From positions 52,996,101 to 53,060,100 of the forward strand of contig CM069872.1 of NCBI GenBank assembly GCA_036172665.1: a stretch of DNA of 64,000 nt, read 5' to 3'. Within the stretch, counting starts at the first letter, position 1. Each line of letters begins with the position of its first letter. The position numbers and the translations under genes are program-made. The notes beneath the pieces are model-generated. The model saw only the letters and a list, made by a program, of their open reading frames with translations. It was not told the DNA's origin and ran no database searches. Below are positions 1-11,726 of the stretch, in pieces. Origin of the DNA: Prosopocoilus inquinatus. Taxonomy: Eukaryota > Arthropoda > Insecta > Coleoptera > Lucanidae.

Positions 1-520
1 TTACTCTGCGGCTTTCCCGAAGGTACTTGCGGTACCGCTAGCGTCCCAGGCAACCCTTGTCAAATTTCCGGCGTCGGCGCAGACTTGTCTGATCGCAGAA
101 ATACCTAAGCGCTCCGAAACCACTACCATAAAATATTTATTTGGCAACAATGATTTATTTAAAATTGGTAGGTGTTGTTAGCTGCACTTTCAAACTGAGT
201 TAGAAACATTTTGCAACATTCAAATAATTTCGGAGATTTTTCCTTGTGTGATTAGGGCTTTATACTGAAACGCCTGTTCAGGGTGAATTCAAGTTGACGC
301 TCGCGATCTGAGCAAAAGTGTGAGGGAGAGCGACTGCTTTTCGGTGCATATAAGAGTGAGAAAATGCAGCGCTCCGAGCGCTCCAAACGTCAAGTATTAT
401 TCGCCCTCAAAAATGCATTGTAGACCAAATAATTGAGGACAATTTAAATTTCGTGTCATAGTTTTTAGTGTTTTTTACGAATATAGTTAATTTTTGCGTA
501 GCAAATGAAACATCCAATAT
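1..520. other. intergenic, nothing recognised
   Basis: AT-rich sequence with no convincing ORF, splice-site pattern or repeat arms. It runs into the dispersed repeat that begins near 525. Confidence 0.4.
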
Positions 521-584
521 TCCCTAGTTGCGGAGGAATCCGGAAAAAAAAACACTAAAAACTATGGCGCGAAGCCGCAGAAGC

Positions 585-1040
585 CGCAATGTTACACCTA
601 ATTTTTGCACTCAATTAAGGATAATTCTTGCCGTAGCAAATACAACATCCAGTATCCCCTACTTGCGCAACAATTTGGAAGGGAATAGGGCTTCAGTAGT
701 GCGGGACCGTACAAGAAGTCGATCTTCCGATCCTTCGAGCATTGACCTAATTATGCGTCGTGTTCCTCGTTGAAAGATCCTTTATTTTTTTTAATTAATT
801 TTTATTAACGTGTTAAAACACGAACGAGGCATAAATCATGAATCATCGCCGGTGGAACCAAATAGAAAAGAAGAGAAGTGTCAGTGAAGGAAAGAAAACA
901 AAAGACGATCGATTGTAAAGTAACAACAGAACTATCAATCTATGAAGAAATTTCCTGAAACTGATTGTGAGATGCACGTGGCTCGCAGCAAACGACCGAG
1001 TGATTGAGATCGAGCGGGCGAAAGCCTCAATATTACCCCT
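585..1040 (+). repeat. dispersed ~450-bp repeat, copy 1
   Basis: This block matches 2190-2643 over nearly its whole length. The shared landmarks in order are a tract starting GCCGCAAT, TTGGAAGGGAATA, GGGACCGTACAAGA, GTGTTAAAACACGAACGAGG, and an end with GATTGAGATCGAGCGGGC. Short open frames inside it are not conserved between copies and are not called as genes. A shortened copy of its first part also lies near 20640-20740. I do not recognise the family; it could be a non-autonomous transposon or the decayed end of a retroelement. Confidence 0.6.
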
Positions 1041-1400
1041 TATTTCTGCACTCAATTAAGGATAATTTTTGCGTAGCAAATGCAACATCCAGTATCCCCC
1101 ACTTGCGCAGTAATCTGGAAGGGAATAATGCTTATGTATTGCGGAACCGCACAAGAATTCGAATTTCCGGGTCCTTCGAGTGTCCGCGTCGTGTTCCTCG
1201 TCAAAAGATTTATTTAATTTCTTTTTAGGCCGCTATGTTGTCCCTAATTTCCGCACTTAATTAAGGATAATTTTTGCATAACAACCTGGAAAGGACAGAA
1301 TAGTCTTTAAATAGTGGGGGAGCGTGCAAGAAATCGATTTTGCGGTTCTTCCTCGAGTGACGCCTCTAGACATTTAAGCCTTATGTGTTCCACGTTGAAA
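1041..1400 (+). repeat. partial copies of the ~450-bp repeat
   Basis: Two shortened, diverged copies of the first part of the family follow copy 1 directly. One starts near 1041 (ACTCAATTAAGGATAATTTT, CAACATCCAGTATCCCC, TTGGAAGGGAATAA-like). The other starts near 1250 and is more decayed. This makes 585-1400 a degenerate tandem cluster. Confidence 0.5.
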
Positions 1401-2120
1401 TTCTTTTTTATTTTTAATTTTTTTTAAATTCCTTCATTTTGAATTTAATAATTAAAAAAGTTACTGCACTTTACGGGTGCTTGTTTTCTTTTTCTGGTAA
1501 TGAACTTAACCGTCACCGATTTTTTCTATTTTACTAATTTAATTTTAAACAACCAGCGTTGGTGAGTTAAAGGAAAAAATTATTTTACGCTTGTTTTTAA
1601 CACAAACTTTATTTTTAAAATTTTTACTTTACGCGTTTGTCTCCTTACCATTGGCTTTTTCTATTTAATCCTCTAATTTCATTGACATTTATTGATTTTT
1701 TTAACTTAAGTTATTTTTAGTTAGTTGTCAAATGTTTGGTTAATATTAAAAAAAAATCCATTCTTTCCCTTTCGTCGATAATTGTTCATTAAATTGTTTA
1801 AATTTGTTCATCAAAATCAATTTCTTTTTTTGTAATACAGGAACTAGTTCTCTGAAACGCTTCTCTTTTGTTTCAATTTACGTCGCTCGTCTTTGCGTCG
1901 AATAAAAAAAAAAACTGATTAAAACGCTAGCTTGTAAAAAAATGTAAAAATAATTAAACCTTCAAAAATAACAACAAAATAACATCCGGCTATTTGAAAA
2001 AGTTAAAAAAAAACAAATAAAGGATAACTTTTTTTAAAAGGATCGAGGAAAATTCGGCGATTTGAAAAACTAAAAAAACGAACACGAATGGTAATTTTTT
2101 TAAATAGAATCGCCGGCTGA
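1401..2120. other. AT-rich spacer, nothing recognised
   Basis: Very T-rich and A-rich sequence with homopolymer runs. No ORF of note, no inverted arms and no repeat copy were recognised. Confidence 0.4.
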
Positions 2121-2650
2121 AATTTTCTGGAACTGAGATGCACGCGGCACGCAGCAAGCGACCGAAAGATTGAGATCGAGTGGGCGGAAGCCGCAATATT
2201 ACACCTAATTTTTGCACTCAATTAAGGATCATTCTTGCCGTAGCAAGTGCAACGTCCAATATCCCCTACTTGCGCAGCAATTTGGAAGGGAATAAGGCTT
2301 CAGCAGTGCGGGACCGTACAAGACGTCGATCTTGCGGATCCTTCGAGCATTGACCTAATTACGCGTCGTGTTCCACGTTGAAAGCTCGTTTATTTTTTTT
2401 TTAATTAATTTTTATTAACGTGTTAAAACACGAACGAGGCATAAATCATGCATCATCGCCGGCCGAACCAAATCGAAAAGAAGAGAACTGTCAGTGAAGA
2501 AAAGAAAACAAAAGACGATCGATTATAAAGTAACAAGGGATCTATCAATCTATGAAGAAATTTCCTGAAACTGATTGTGAGATGCACGTGGCTCGCAGCA
2601 AACGACCGAATGATTGAGATCGAGCGGGCAAAAGCCGCAATATTATCTAT
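2121..2650 (+). repeat. dispersed ~450-bp repeat, copy 2
   Basis: Second long copy of the 585-1040 block, with about 70 extra bases at its start that repeat the block's own end (GCAGCAAGCGACCGAAAGAT, then GATTGAGATCGAGTGGG). That self-overlap suggests the units were once head-to-tail tandem copies. The two long copies lie about 1.6 kb apart in the same orientation. Confidence 0.6.
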
Positions 2651-2659
2651 TTTAGCATC

Positions 2660-2955
2660 ACTCACGCCACCTTGCGTCACAGAACGTTACCGAAGCTACG
2701 CGTTCATTCTAGTACGTTCGAGCAAAAGAAGGCTCTGCTATAAAAGCCGTACGCCAGTAGTTTAGTTATGAAGTTAGCAAGCGAAGGGTTCGTACCTCGA
2801 ATTAAATAGAAAGAACATTTTGTAGAAGTATTATTTGATAGACAAGCTCATTACTATTGTGTTGTTAATTGTGTAAAGCGACAGCTTGTAGTTAAAGTGT
2901 TCTGAAATTTAACGACTATAATTTGTAAACCCCCCAAATTCGTAACAATAATATG
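2660..2955 (+). promoter_or_regulatory. possible TATA promoter, LTR-like
   Basis: A CTATAAAAG box at about 2738-2746 is followed some 20 bases later by TAGTTTAGTTATGAAG, as in retroelement LTRs or ordinary Pol II promoters. The stretch ends near a TTCGTAACA tract. No protein-coding region follows and no second copy was found, so an LTR identity is only a guess. Confidence 0.2.
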
Positions 2956-3830
2956 AATTCGGGGCGAAACTTCAGACACAAAGTTGGTGTTACGCGGTAA
3001 CGAAGACAAGTTTCTGTCGGCGAGCTGCAACGCTGGAAACCTTGAGGAGAAAAAATGCTAAGAGGTGATACTGAGAGCGTGACGTAAGTAAGAGACGACT
3101 AAAAGTTTCGGAAAACAATTTAGATTCAATGACCCGGCCGTGCCTGATTGACCACCCTGTGTATTATTCATTTGAACGAGCGAGATATTTTAGCAGCTGC
3201 AAACCTTGAGGAGAAATAATGTTTCCCTCCTATTTATTCGGAAGGAACTGAAGAATTAGTTTTCTTCCAAGCGTGAGCGTTCCGCATTAATTTTATTATT
3301 TATTCGTATTTTAATGTCTGTGAGCGTTCTGCCTTATTTTTATTATTTTTTCTTATTTTAAAGAAGACTTATTATACTCGGGGGGCCACCGTAATCGTGC
3401 GGTGCACGCGGGCGCCATGTTCAAGGGGCGGCAATTAGCCTCTTGGCCACCGGACATGTTTTGTCAATTTTTTTGTCCCCAAAAAAAAAAATATTAATGG
3501 GAAAAATTTTTTTGTCTGGTAAAAATTATACGAAAAAAAACTATCCACAAGACCGAACTGTCTTGATGAAGCCGTCAAACTGACGGCAAAACGTCCGTCG
3601 ACTAAAACAGTTAACAGCGGCAACTAAAAGCAGAAAAGTTCAAGTTTTGAAATTTTCCAGTGCTAAATTTTTCTTTAAAAAAAAATTAATGTACTTAATA
3701 ATTTTATCAGGTAAAAAAATTAATTATCTAAGCTGTTACGGTTTGGTTAGGAAAAAAACAAAAAAAATTACAAATTACATTTTACTTTTTAAGTTTTTAG
3801 AAATTTAAGCTCCTTTTGCTTTTGTGATTT
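2956..3830. other. intergenic, nothing recognised
   Basis: Mixed sequence without a supported gene. The 62-codon minus-strand open frame at 3435-3623 has no recognisable motif. Confidence 0.35.
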
Positions 3831-3834
3831 TTTT

Positions 3835-4400
3835 CCTTTTTTTCTTCTAATATTAATCCCAAGCAGGCTTCGCTAACTTACATTCGGGGGGGGGGGGGGG
3901 GGGTTCTGAACAGAGTCCGGCCTCCATAGTCAAATGAGGAACTTAGGAACTTGAAAAAAGTGAAAGAAAATATTTAAAAAGTGAAGGAAAATGTTTAGAA
4001 AAGTGAAGGAAAATGTTTAGAAAAGTGAAAGAAAATGTTTAGAAATGTGAAGGAAAATGTTTAGAAAAGTGAAAGAAAATGTTTTGAAAAGTGAAGGAAA
4101 ATGTTAAAAAAAAGTTGAAAAGCTTTAAAAAACTTTTCTTCCTTTTTTTTCTTCTAATATTAATACCAAGCAGGCTTCGCTAACTTCCATTCGGGGGGGG
4201 GGCGGGGGGGTTCTGAACAGAGGCCTCTTAGGAACTTGAAAACAGTGAAAGAAAATTTTAAAAAAGTGAAGGAAAATGTTTAGAAAAGTGAAGGAAAATG
4301 TTTAGAAAAGTGAAGGAAAATGTTTAGAAAAGTGAAGGAAAATGTTTAGAAAAGTGAAGGAAAATGTTAAAAAAAGTTGAAAAGCTTTAAAAAAATATTT
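3835..4400 (+). repeat. ~305-bp tandem duplication with 22-bp minisatellite and poly-G
   Basis: Two blocks, about 3838-4140 and 4145-4400, each contain the same elements in the same order: a TTCTTCTAATATTAAT tract, an AAGCAGGCTTCGCTAACTT tract, a poly-G run, TTCTGAACAGAG, and a run of 22-bp units of type AAAAGTGAAGGAAAATGTTTAG. The units at 3981, 4003, 4025 and 4047 confirm the 22-bp spacing. Confidence 0.8.
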
Positions 4401-5175
4401 CCCTAATGTTTTCATTTTTTTAAAATTTTTTGTTTTTGCGTTTCTCGTTTCTTTTATTTTTTTTTTAGTAATTCTGAGCTACGCGGGCGGCTCTTGGCCA
4501 CGCGGGGGTCCTGATAATATTAACCCCAGACAGCGATTGAAAGCATTTAGTCGAAAAGACCAAGATTTATTCAGCAAATAATAATAAAAAAAAATAGTAA
4601 GTTTCGGAAGATAATATTTTAGCGACGTAATTAAATTTGACGTTTTTGAATGCGACCCAATAATAAAAAAAAAAGTCGTTACGGTTTATTAAATTAAAAA
4701 AAAAATAAAAACAAGGCACTAAAACTTTTCTAATGTAAGTAACTTCGTAAGAATTCAAACAGTGATTGGCTGTCAAAACTGAGGGTGGAGGAGCAAGCAT
4801 TTATTTATAAAGGATTATTAAATCGATTGGGTTGAGGTGGGTTGAAAATAAAAATTGTACTGTCGCAAGCAACAAAATTCAATCGTCTCTCCTTATATAT
4901 TTTATTTAAAATACGGAGATTGATTTCTTTCTTTTGAATTCTGAAAAATCTGCCCCTTCCCCCCGAATCGAATCGCCGACGTCACTGAATTCAAATATGT
5001 AAGTTAGCTGTTGTTGCGGCTACCCGTGAACACTCCGTATCTATGTATGTTTAAATGAACCTCTTTTTTTATTTTTCTCTAGAGGATGCGTCCCTGAAGT
5101 AGCGACCTGTATTTTTGTTACACCCTGTATATTAAGCGACGATAATTCCATTAAAATGTCTACGGTCTTGCTTGT
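4401..5175. other. intergenic, nothing recognised
   Basis: AT-rich, with a TTACACCCTGTATA-type tract near 5138 like those found at several mobile-element ends in this window. No gene is supported. Confidence 0.35.
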
Positions 5176-5177
5176 AA

Positions 5178-5355
5178 TTTATTTATTTATTTTTATTTAT
5201 TTATTTTTGTTTATTTATTTTTATTTATTTATTTATTTCTATTTATTTATTTTTATTAATTTATTTATTTGTTTCTATTTATTTATTTTTATTAATTAAT
5301 TTATTTATTTCTATTTATTTATTTTTATTAATTTATTTTTATTTATTTATTTCTC
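5178..5355 (+). repeat. (ATTT)n microsatellite
   Basis: About 175 bp of near-uninterrupted TTTA tetranucleotide repeat with a few C, G or extra T interruptions. It lies just upstream of the hAT-like element that starts at 5385. Confidence 0.9.
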
Positions 5356-5384
5356 AAGCGCAAAAGACTAATATCGATCCTGAT

Positions 5385-6570
5385 CAGGGCCGGCCTCGAC
5401 TAACTCTAAGTGACGGGGCCCGGGTGCAATAAAAACAGAGGGGCCCCTTTTTTAAACACATTGGACATTGCCTTAGACTGCTAGACCCCTTAAATATTTC
5501 CTAAAATATTTTCTCTTTGCAAAAACGCTCGGACAGGTCAACTATTACTTAATATCAGCCGTATTTTAGAGTGGCGTACCATTGGGGGTGGAACAATAAG
5601 TTTAATTTAAATTTTTTTTTTCTAATGGAAAACCCTACTTTTTATTGCTTTTTATTGCGAATTTCAAAGGGGCATATTTCTTCAGGTACAGTCGCGAGCA
5701 TAATAAATTTTGGTCTTCACCGATTGTCAAAGATTTCGAGTTTTATTACAAAAAAGGAGATTGATGACTGATGTCTTAATTTTAAATAATCTCTTAAGAA
5801 CTTAATTCATCCTCGACACCCAAAAATATTTAAATATATTTTTTTTAATTTTCCCGAAGAAGTTGTCAAACGTACGAGAGCGAAACGTCGACAAAAATCT
5901 CAATTTTTCCAAGTGTCCGCAACAAATTAATGAAAATCTTTAATTATTGAAAATTAAAACGTTCATTTTTATTGACAGTGACGACCAAAAATTTAATGCC
6001 CCCTGTACATCTACTTAAAAAAATAATAAAGAATCACCTAAGAATTTTTTTTTTTTTCAAATAAGCGCAGCGCAAAGATTACAAAAGAAAAGAAAACTGC
6101 ACGTAAACGAAATTAAATAAATAATGAAAAATACTGAAAGCAGATTATCATATCAAAGCTCCTGATCAGGAAAAGTGAGAGAAATTATTATTAAAAATAA
6201 AATTTATAATATTGTTCAATTTAAAATTAAGTATTTTCTGCGATAAAATCGGAAATATTCAGAGTTTTCAAATTTTCTCTACGTCATCCAAATAAGCGCA
6301 TAAAACTGCAAATCTGGGATACCCTGTATAATCCTACAATTTTTTTTTATTTTGTAATAAAAAAATTAGAGTTTCCATTAAGAAATAAAATAAAATTATT
6401 ATTGTACGCCACTGTATAAATAAATGAACCACTCCGAACTGCGGAGAATTTGTAATAGTAATTGATATGTCAAGCGTTGTTTCCAAGTTTCTGTAGAAAG
6501 CAAATAATTTAGGAAATTTTTAAGATTACTTAAACTGTTCTCCCCCCCCCTCTCTTTGTCGCCGGCCCTG
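5385..6570. mobile_element. non-autonomous hAT-like element with 8-bp TSD
   Basis: The left end reads CAGGGCCGGCC and the right end reads GCCGGCCCTG, forming short terminal inverted repeats of the common hAT type. The 8 bases outside each end are identical, ATCCTGAT at 5377-5384 and at 6571-6578. That is the expected hAT target-site duplication. The 1186-bp interior holds no transposase reading frame, so it would need a transposase in trans. An inner tract (near 6320-6340, ending ACCCTGTATAATCC) looks like the edge of another, nested element. Confidence 0.85.
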
Positions 6571-7119
6571 ATCCTGATATGGCCTACTAAAAAAACAAAA
6601 AATAAAATAAAATAATTGACTCACCCCTCTGCTATCCAAACGGCATAACGACGTGGAACTGTAACAATATGCATATTTAATAAATTACATTGAGAAAAAA
6701 AAAATATGGTTTCGTCACTTACCTTACCGTTGAACGAAGCGTGCGGTTCTAGTGCCGAAATCCCCTCAAACCAGCAACCACAACACACTCGCACATGCAC
6801 AAACGCGCACTAAAAAGAGAAAAAAAAGCAATTAGAAAAATTGTTAAGCAAAGACTCGATAAATCAATAAAGCTTAATTTGAAACGCTAAAAGGGACTTT
6901 ATTTAACCTAAACAAAAAATTTAACGTAAATAACAATAAAAAAAATTAATGTAAAAAGACTTATAATAAAATAGATGAGAAAGAGAAATATTAAAAAAAA
7001 AATTAAAAGTAAATGCCAAATAAATAAATTAAAAATAAATAACTGAACTCAACCTAAATGTATTCAATTGAAGAAAAATATGTGAAATGCAAAAAATTTA
7101 AAGTAAAAAAAAATTTAAA
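6571..7119. other. AT-rich flank with one exon-like segment
   Basis: Apart from the candidate exon at 6723-6809 this stretch is A-rich and leads into the 203-bp satellite. No other feature is supported. Confidence 0.35.
6723..6809 (-). other. candidate internal exon (weak)
   Basis: On the minus strand a TTTTTAG acceptor precedes an 87-bp segment that ends in GGTAAG followed by a good GTAAGT donor. One frame is open throughout (29 codons, phase 0 at both sides) and ends with the peptide WFEGISALEPHASFNGK. The first half is GT-rich low complexity, so openness there means little. I recognise no family, and no partner exon was found. It could be a real exon of a long-intron gene or chance. Confidence 0.2.
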
Positions 7120-8690
7120 AAACTATGGCCATTGTCAAGGTCAACCAAACTCGACCCAACGATTGAAGTCGATTCTGTTTGACCCGAGCAAAAAAATTAA
7201 AAATCGAAAAACAATATTAAAAAAAAACTGAAGCAAAAAGTGAGATGAAAAAAGGATTTCGATGTCGGCCCAACCTAATTGCACTCTCAACAACCCAACT
7301 TCGTTTAACCCAAGCAAATAAAAAAAATTGTAAACAAATTAAAGTGAACCTCAACAAATCTCAAGGTCAACTGAACTCACCCACCTTAATATTATATCAT
7401 TCTTACAGGAGTAAAAAATTAAAAAGAGAAAGTAAAATGAAAAAGAATTTAAAATGTATACGCGGATTAAAGTCATGCCGAACAAATCTCAAGGTCAATC
7501 CAACCCAATTGGCATCAACCTAACTTCATCTAGCACGAGTAAAAAATTAAAAATTGCGAGCAAAATTAGAACTACAGATTAAAAAATAAATAAAAACCAA
7601 TTAAAATGAAGTTGGACTAACGTCAAGGTCAATTCAATCCAACTGATCTCAAGCTAATTTCATTTAACACAGACAAAAACCGAAAATTGTAAGAAAAGTT
7701 AAAAATTAAAAAATTTTAAAAAAATGTCAAGGTCAACCAAACTCGACCTAACTCGATTCTATTCAATCCAAGCGGCAATAAAGATTTAAAAAAATATAAA
7801 AATCAATTAAAATGAAGTTCTAATAATATAAAGGTCAATTCAATCCAATTGATCTCAACGTAATTTCATTTAACTCAGACAAAAATAAAAAATTGCAAGA
7901 AAAGTTAAAAATAAAAAAATTAAAAAACGTCAAGGTCAACCAAACTCGACCTAATTCGATTATATTCAATCCAAGCGGAAGTAAAGATTTAAAAAAATAT
8001 AAAAATCAATTAAAATGGAGTTCTACTAACATCAAGGTCAATTAAATCCAATTGATCTCAACGTAATTTCATTTAACACAGACAAAAATCAAAAATTGCA
8101 AGAAAAGTTAAAAATTAAAAAATTAAAAAACGTCAAGGTCAACCAAACTCGACCTAACTCGATTCTATTCAATTCAAGCGAAAATAAAGATTTAAAAAAA
8201 TATAAAAATCAATTAAAATGAAGTTCTACTAACGTCAAGGTCAATTCAATCCAATTGATCTGAACGTAATTTCATGTAACACGGACAAAAATCAAAAATT
8301 GCAAGAAAAGTTAAAAATTAAAAAATTAAAAAAGTGAAGGTCAACCAAACTCGATTCTATTCAATTCAAGCGAAAATAAAGATTTAAAAAAATATAAAAA
8401 TCAATTAAAATGAAGTTCTAATTACATCAAGGTCAATTCAATCCAATTGATCTCAACGTAATTTCATTTAACACAGACAAAAATCAAAAATTGCAAGAAA
8501 AGTTAAAAATAAAAAAATTAAAAAACGATTAAAGTGAATCCGATCATCGTCAAGGTCAACCAAACTCGACCTGACTCGATTCTATTCAATTCAATAAAGA
8601 TTAAAAAAATAAAATAAAAATCAATTAAAATGAAGTTCTACTAACGTCAAGGTCAATTCAATCCAAGCTAAAATAAAAAAATAAAACAAT
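7120..8690 (+). repeat. 203-bp satellite array
   Basis: The phrase CAAGGTCAACCAAACTCGAC recurs near 7728, 7931, 8133, 8336 and 8551, giving spacings of 202-203 bp and then 215 bp. Each unit alternates a 'CAAGGTCAACC' half and a 'CAAGGTCAATTCAATCCAAT' half, so the unit may itself be an old duplication. Units are AT-rich with A-runs. A diverged member lies at about 7120-7540, before the regular array. Confidence 0.85.
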
Positions 8691-9660
8691 AAAAGAATTG
8701 AAGCTAAAAATGAGATGGAAAAAGAATTTCGACGTCGACCCAACCCAAATTACACTCTCAACAACCCAACTCCGTTCAACCCAAGCAAAAAAACAAATTA
8801 AGGTGAACCTCAAGGTCAACTAAACTTATTATTATAGAAGTATCATATTTCACGCCATTCTTACACAAGTAAAAATTTTTAAAAATTAAGAGGAAAATTT
8901 TTTTAAATTTATACATGGATTAAAGTCAAGCTGAACAAATCTCAAGGTCAATCCAACCCAATTGGCATCAACCTAACTTCATCTGGCGCACGTAAAATTA
9001 TTGGAAAAAAAAACGATTCAAAATTGTTTTGAGGCAAACAACAATCCCGAATTTTGCCCAAATTTTAATTCATTTCATTCGAAATAATTTCGGCACAAGC
9101 TCCGCGAAGAAAGATTTTTTATTTTTTATTATTCGGCCATTAATCTTCCACAATCTAAACTTTTATTACAATGGGGTCTATATAAGTTAAAGTCCTTGGA
9201 TTAGCCTACCGTACCGCGAGCTTCCGCGAACGTGGCTCCAATTTTTCAGGCGGCAAATTTAAAATGAAGCATCGCACTGAACTACACAGAACAATTTTTT
9301 TTTAACTAAACGAAATTTTTATTTGATTTTAAAAATAACAATTCACGTCACTTCGTACACTTAATAAAAGATTAACATTGAAATTGAAACTGCTTGCATT
9401 AGAAAAAGCAGGAGATTAGTAAATATTAAGAGCAACAATTTTGGAGATTAAAAAAAAATTAAACATCAATTAAAATGAAGGTCAATCCAGTTCAACTGAT
9501 GTCGCCAACTTAACTTCATTTAACACAAATAATAATTAAAAATTGAAAATTTATTAAAGTGAAACTCAACCAATCTGAACGTCAACATAACCCACCAATC
9601 TAGTTGTATTCAATTCGAGCAAAAATTAAAAAAAATTAATTAATTAATTAAAATATAAAA
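8691..9660 (+). repeat. diverged relatives of the 203-bp satellite
   Basis: Pieces with CAACCCAA, AAGGTCAACTAAAC, CTCAAGGTCAATCCAACCC and AATCTGAACGTCAAC recur at 8700-8990 and 9470-9620. They are separated by unrelated AT-rich sequence. These look like eroded edges of the array. A third outlier cluster sits at about 39400-39690. Confidence 0.5.
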
Positions 9661-11372
9661 TCCGTTAAATGCCAAACTTAATTTTTCCGTACTTCAGAAT
9701 TATTGTCAGTCACAAACAAATGAAAATTAATGCGTCCATTTTGGTCACCGATTGCCATTGTAGAAAAGAGTAAGCCAAACGGTTACCAAAATCAGCTCGT
9801 TTGGCGAAAAATCGCCATGGTTGGCAACACTGTCAGACTGTCTAAAATCATATGCATTTCAGTTATTTTTAAGTCACGAGTGGCAATCATTTAAACTGGT
9901 TCAAAGTTGAGCAAAAAAAAATTGTTAAAAAATCAAGTTTTTAACACAAATTTCGGAAAAATAATGCATGTATTCAAATTAAAAAAAAAATCTGGCAACT
10001 ATGGAATTACAGTACTTTTCCGCGAGCGATCGATTTCGTACTGTACAAGAATTAATTTCTGCTTATAAAAGACGCACACTATTTTTTTTTTTTTTTAGAG
10101 AGAGAGGCAAATGTATAAATTCATTCAAATTTATTCCATATTTTTTTTTTTTTTTTGGAAGAGGAGCGCCAATTATTGTTTTGTGTAGGGGCACCGACTA
10201 CCTTTCCTCCGGCCCTGATTTCCAAACTGTTCTTTCGTTCAAAGAAAAAAACGTCACTTTCGGAACTCGCTGAACAAAATACTATTTTCCGTTTAAACAA
10301 AAGAGACGTAACAATAAAAAAATCTATTCGGTTTAAGGTTATTCTTTAAAAATGCTTTAAAAAAAAAAAACAAATTCAGGTTGACATTTTTTTCAGAAAC
10401 AAAGTCTTTTTGATTGTCCAATCTCTTAATAAACGTCGTTCAATTATTTTGATTTTATTAAAATTTCATTTCGAAAATAATATGTACCTGAATTTCATTT
10501 TAAACGTTTGGCAAGGATGTTATATCGCGGGCGATGTTAAAGTTTTTTTTTTACCTTTTCACTATCACACAGCAAATTCCAGGGCGGGGGGGAGGGCACT
10601 TCACGATCACGTAAATTATAATAATCAAATCATCGCAATGAATATTGCTTTATTCGCTAACGAGAAAACCTCGCACTTTCCCGAGCGATATCCGACAAGT
10701 TACTACAGGCAAGGGCCTATTAAGGAAAGCGGAGATGGCCTTGAAATATTCGCCTGTTTTTGCGCGCGTTTTTTTGCCGACGTGTGTGGATGCTCGCACG
10801 TCGGAAGTGCGAGAATTTGATCTCGGTTTAAATTATTTTCAATAACACGGACAGAGCGAACTTACGTCGCAATATTTCTTGCTTTAATGACGGAGATAGA
10901 AATATCCGAGCGTATTTCGAGAAACGCCCGAATTTAATTTCATCGGAAATAAAATGCTTTAATTACTTAATTTAAAATTAAAGCGTTTTCCGAAGTAAGG
11001 CGATCGTATTTCGAAGCGTACAAATAAATATTTGTAGACAATGTCGATGAGAAACGGTCCGGTGTTTATTTAATTTTTTAAATTATATATAATTATAGAA
11101 AATACTTAAGGCAATTGATTTATTTAATTAAAGGAGAGGGGGGGTGTCAATAATCCAACTATTTCTCTGTCAATGCCAATTTTGACGACAGTGAATTAGG
11201 GTTGTGTTAAACTTGACGAGCAGATCGTTTCCCCCCAAAATTCGTTCAACCATTAATTACTTCATCATATTCTCGAGCAGGGTTGCCACATTTTCTTCAA
11301 CTTGTTAATAAAAAGTAGCCGCCAAAAAGCGCCATTTTTTTCTGGAAAGTCCTTGTAACAGTAAGTAAAACC
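9661..11372. other. intergenic; possible hAT end fragment
   Basis: No supported gene. The 136-codon open frame at 10410-10820 (+) lacks recognisable motifs and is probably chance. Near 10190-10216 the sequence CCTCCGGCCCTGATTT resembles the right end of the hAT-like element at 5385-6570 and may be a solitary broken copy. A poly-G run near 10590 and T-runs near 10080-10155 are also present. Confidence 0.35.
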
Positions 11373-11726
11373 ATGCGATCAATGGAATTTATAATTAGAG
11401 CAGGCTGTGATTTTATCCAGAAAGTTGGCAACACGGGCTTGCAGCTTGAAATAAAAAAATTGAAGTGTCAGAATTGTGACGTTTACCAAAAATGTTTAAT
11501 ATTCGACATGAAAGGGAAACGATTACGGAAAGACTGCAAAATGCGTTCGAGAAATAAGAAAAAGCGAGTTTCCTGTCGCACTGACGACAATACTTTGGAT
11601 GTTATTAACAATTACGGTAACCTCAAATATCATACAAAGCACGAACATAACCTCAAATATAACAACTGTCAATTTATTTATTCATTTTTCAGTGTACATG
11701 TAAAAGCGAGTTTCCTGTCGCACTGA
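11373..11726 (+). pseudogene. ORF with weak FLYWCH-like zinc-finger end
   Basis: An open frame of 117 codons begins MRSMEFIIRAGCDF and is rich in Cys, Lys and Arg. The middle has a CQNCDVYQKC cluster, then CRTDDNTLDVINN and finally KYHTKHEHN. The last part resembles the end of insect FLYWCH zinc fingers (Cys, then R-x-T-D-x-x-T, then H-x-H). The tryptophan of that family is absent, so the resemblance is weak. The second half coincides with the first unit of the 138-bp array, and the frame ends in the array. It may be a truncated gene whose last exon was amplified. Confidence 0.25.

Noticed and set aside
585..2643. Two ~450-bp direct repeats as an LTR retrotransposon pair
   Set aside because: No reverse transcriptase or gag-like frame between them, no TG..CA ends, and extra partial copies inside argue for a tandem or dispersed repeat.
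10410..10820. 136-codon + open frame
   Set aside because: No motif, no splice context, low-complexity start. Likely chance.
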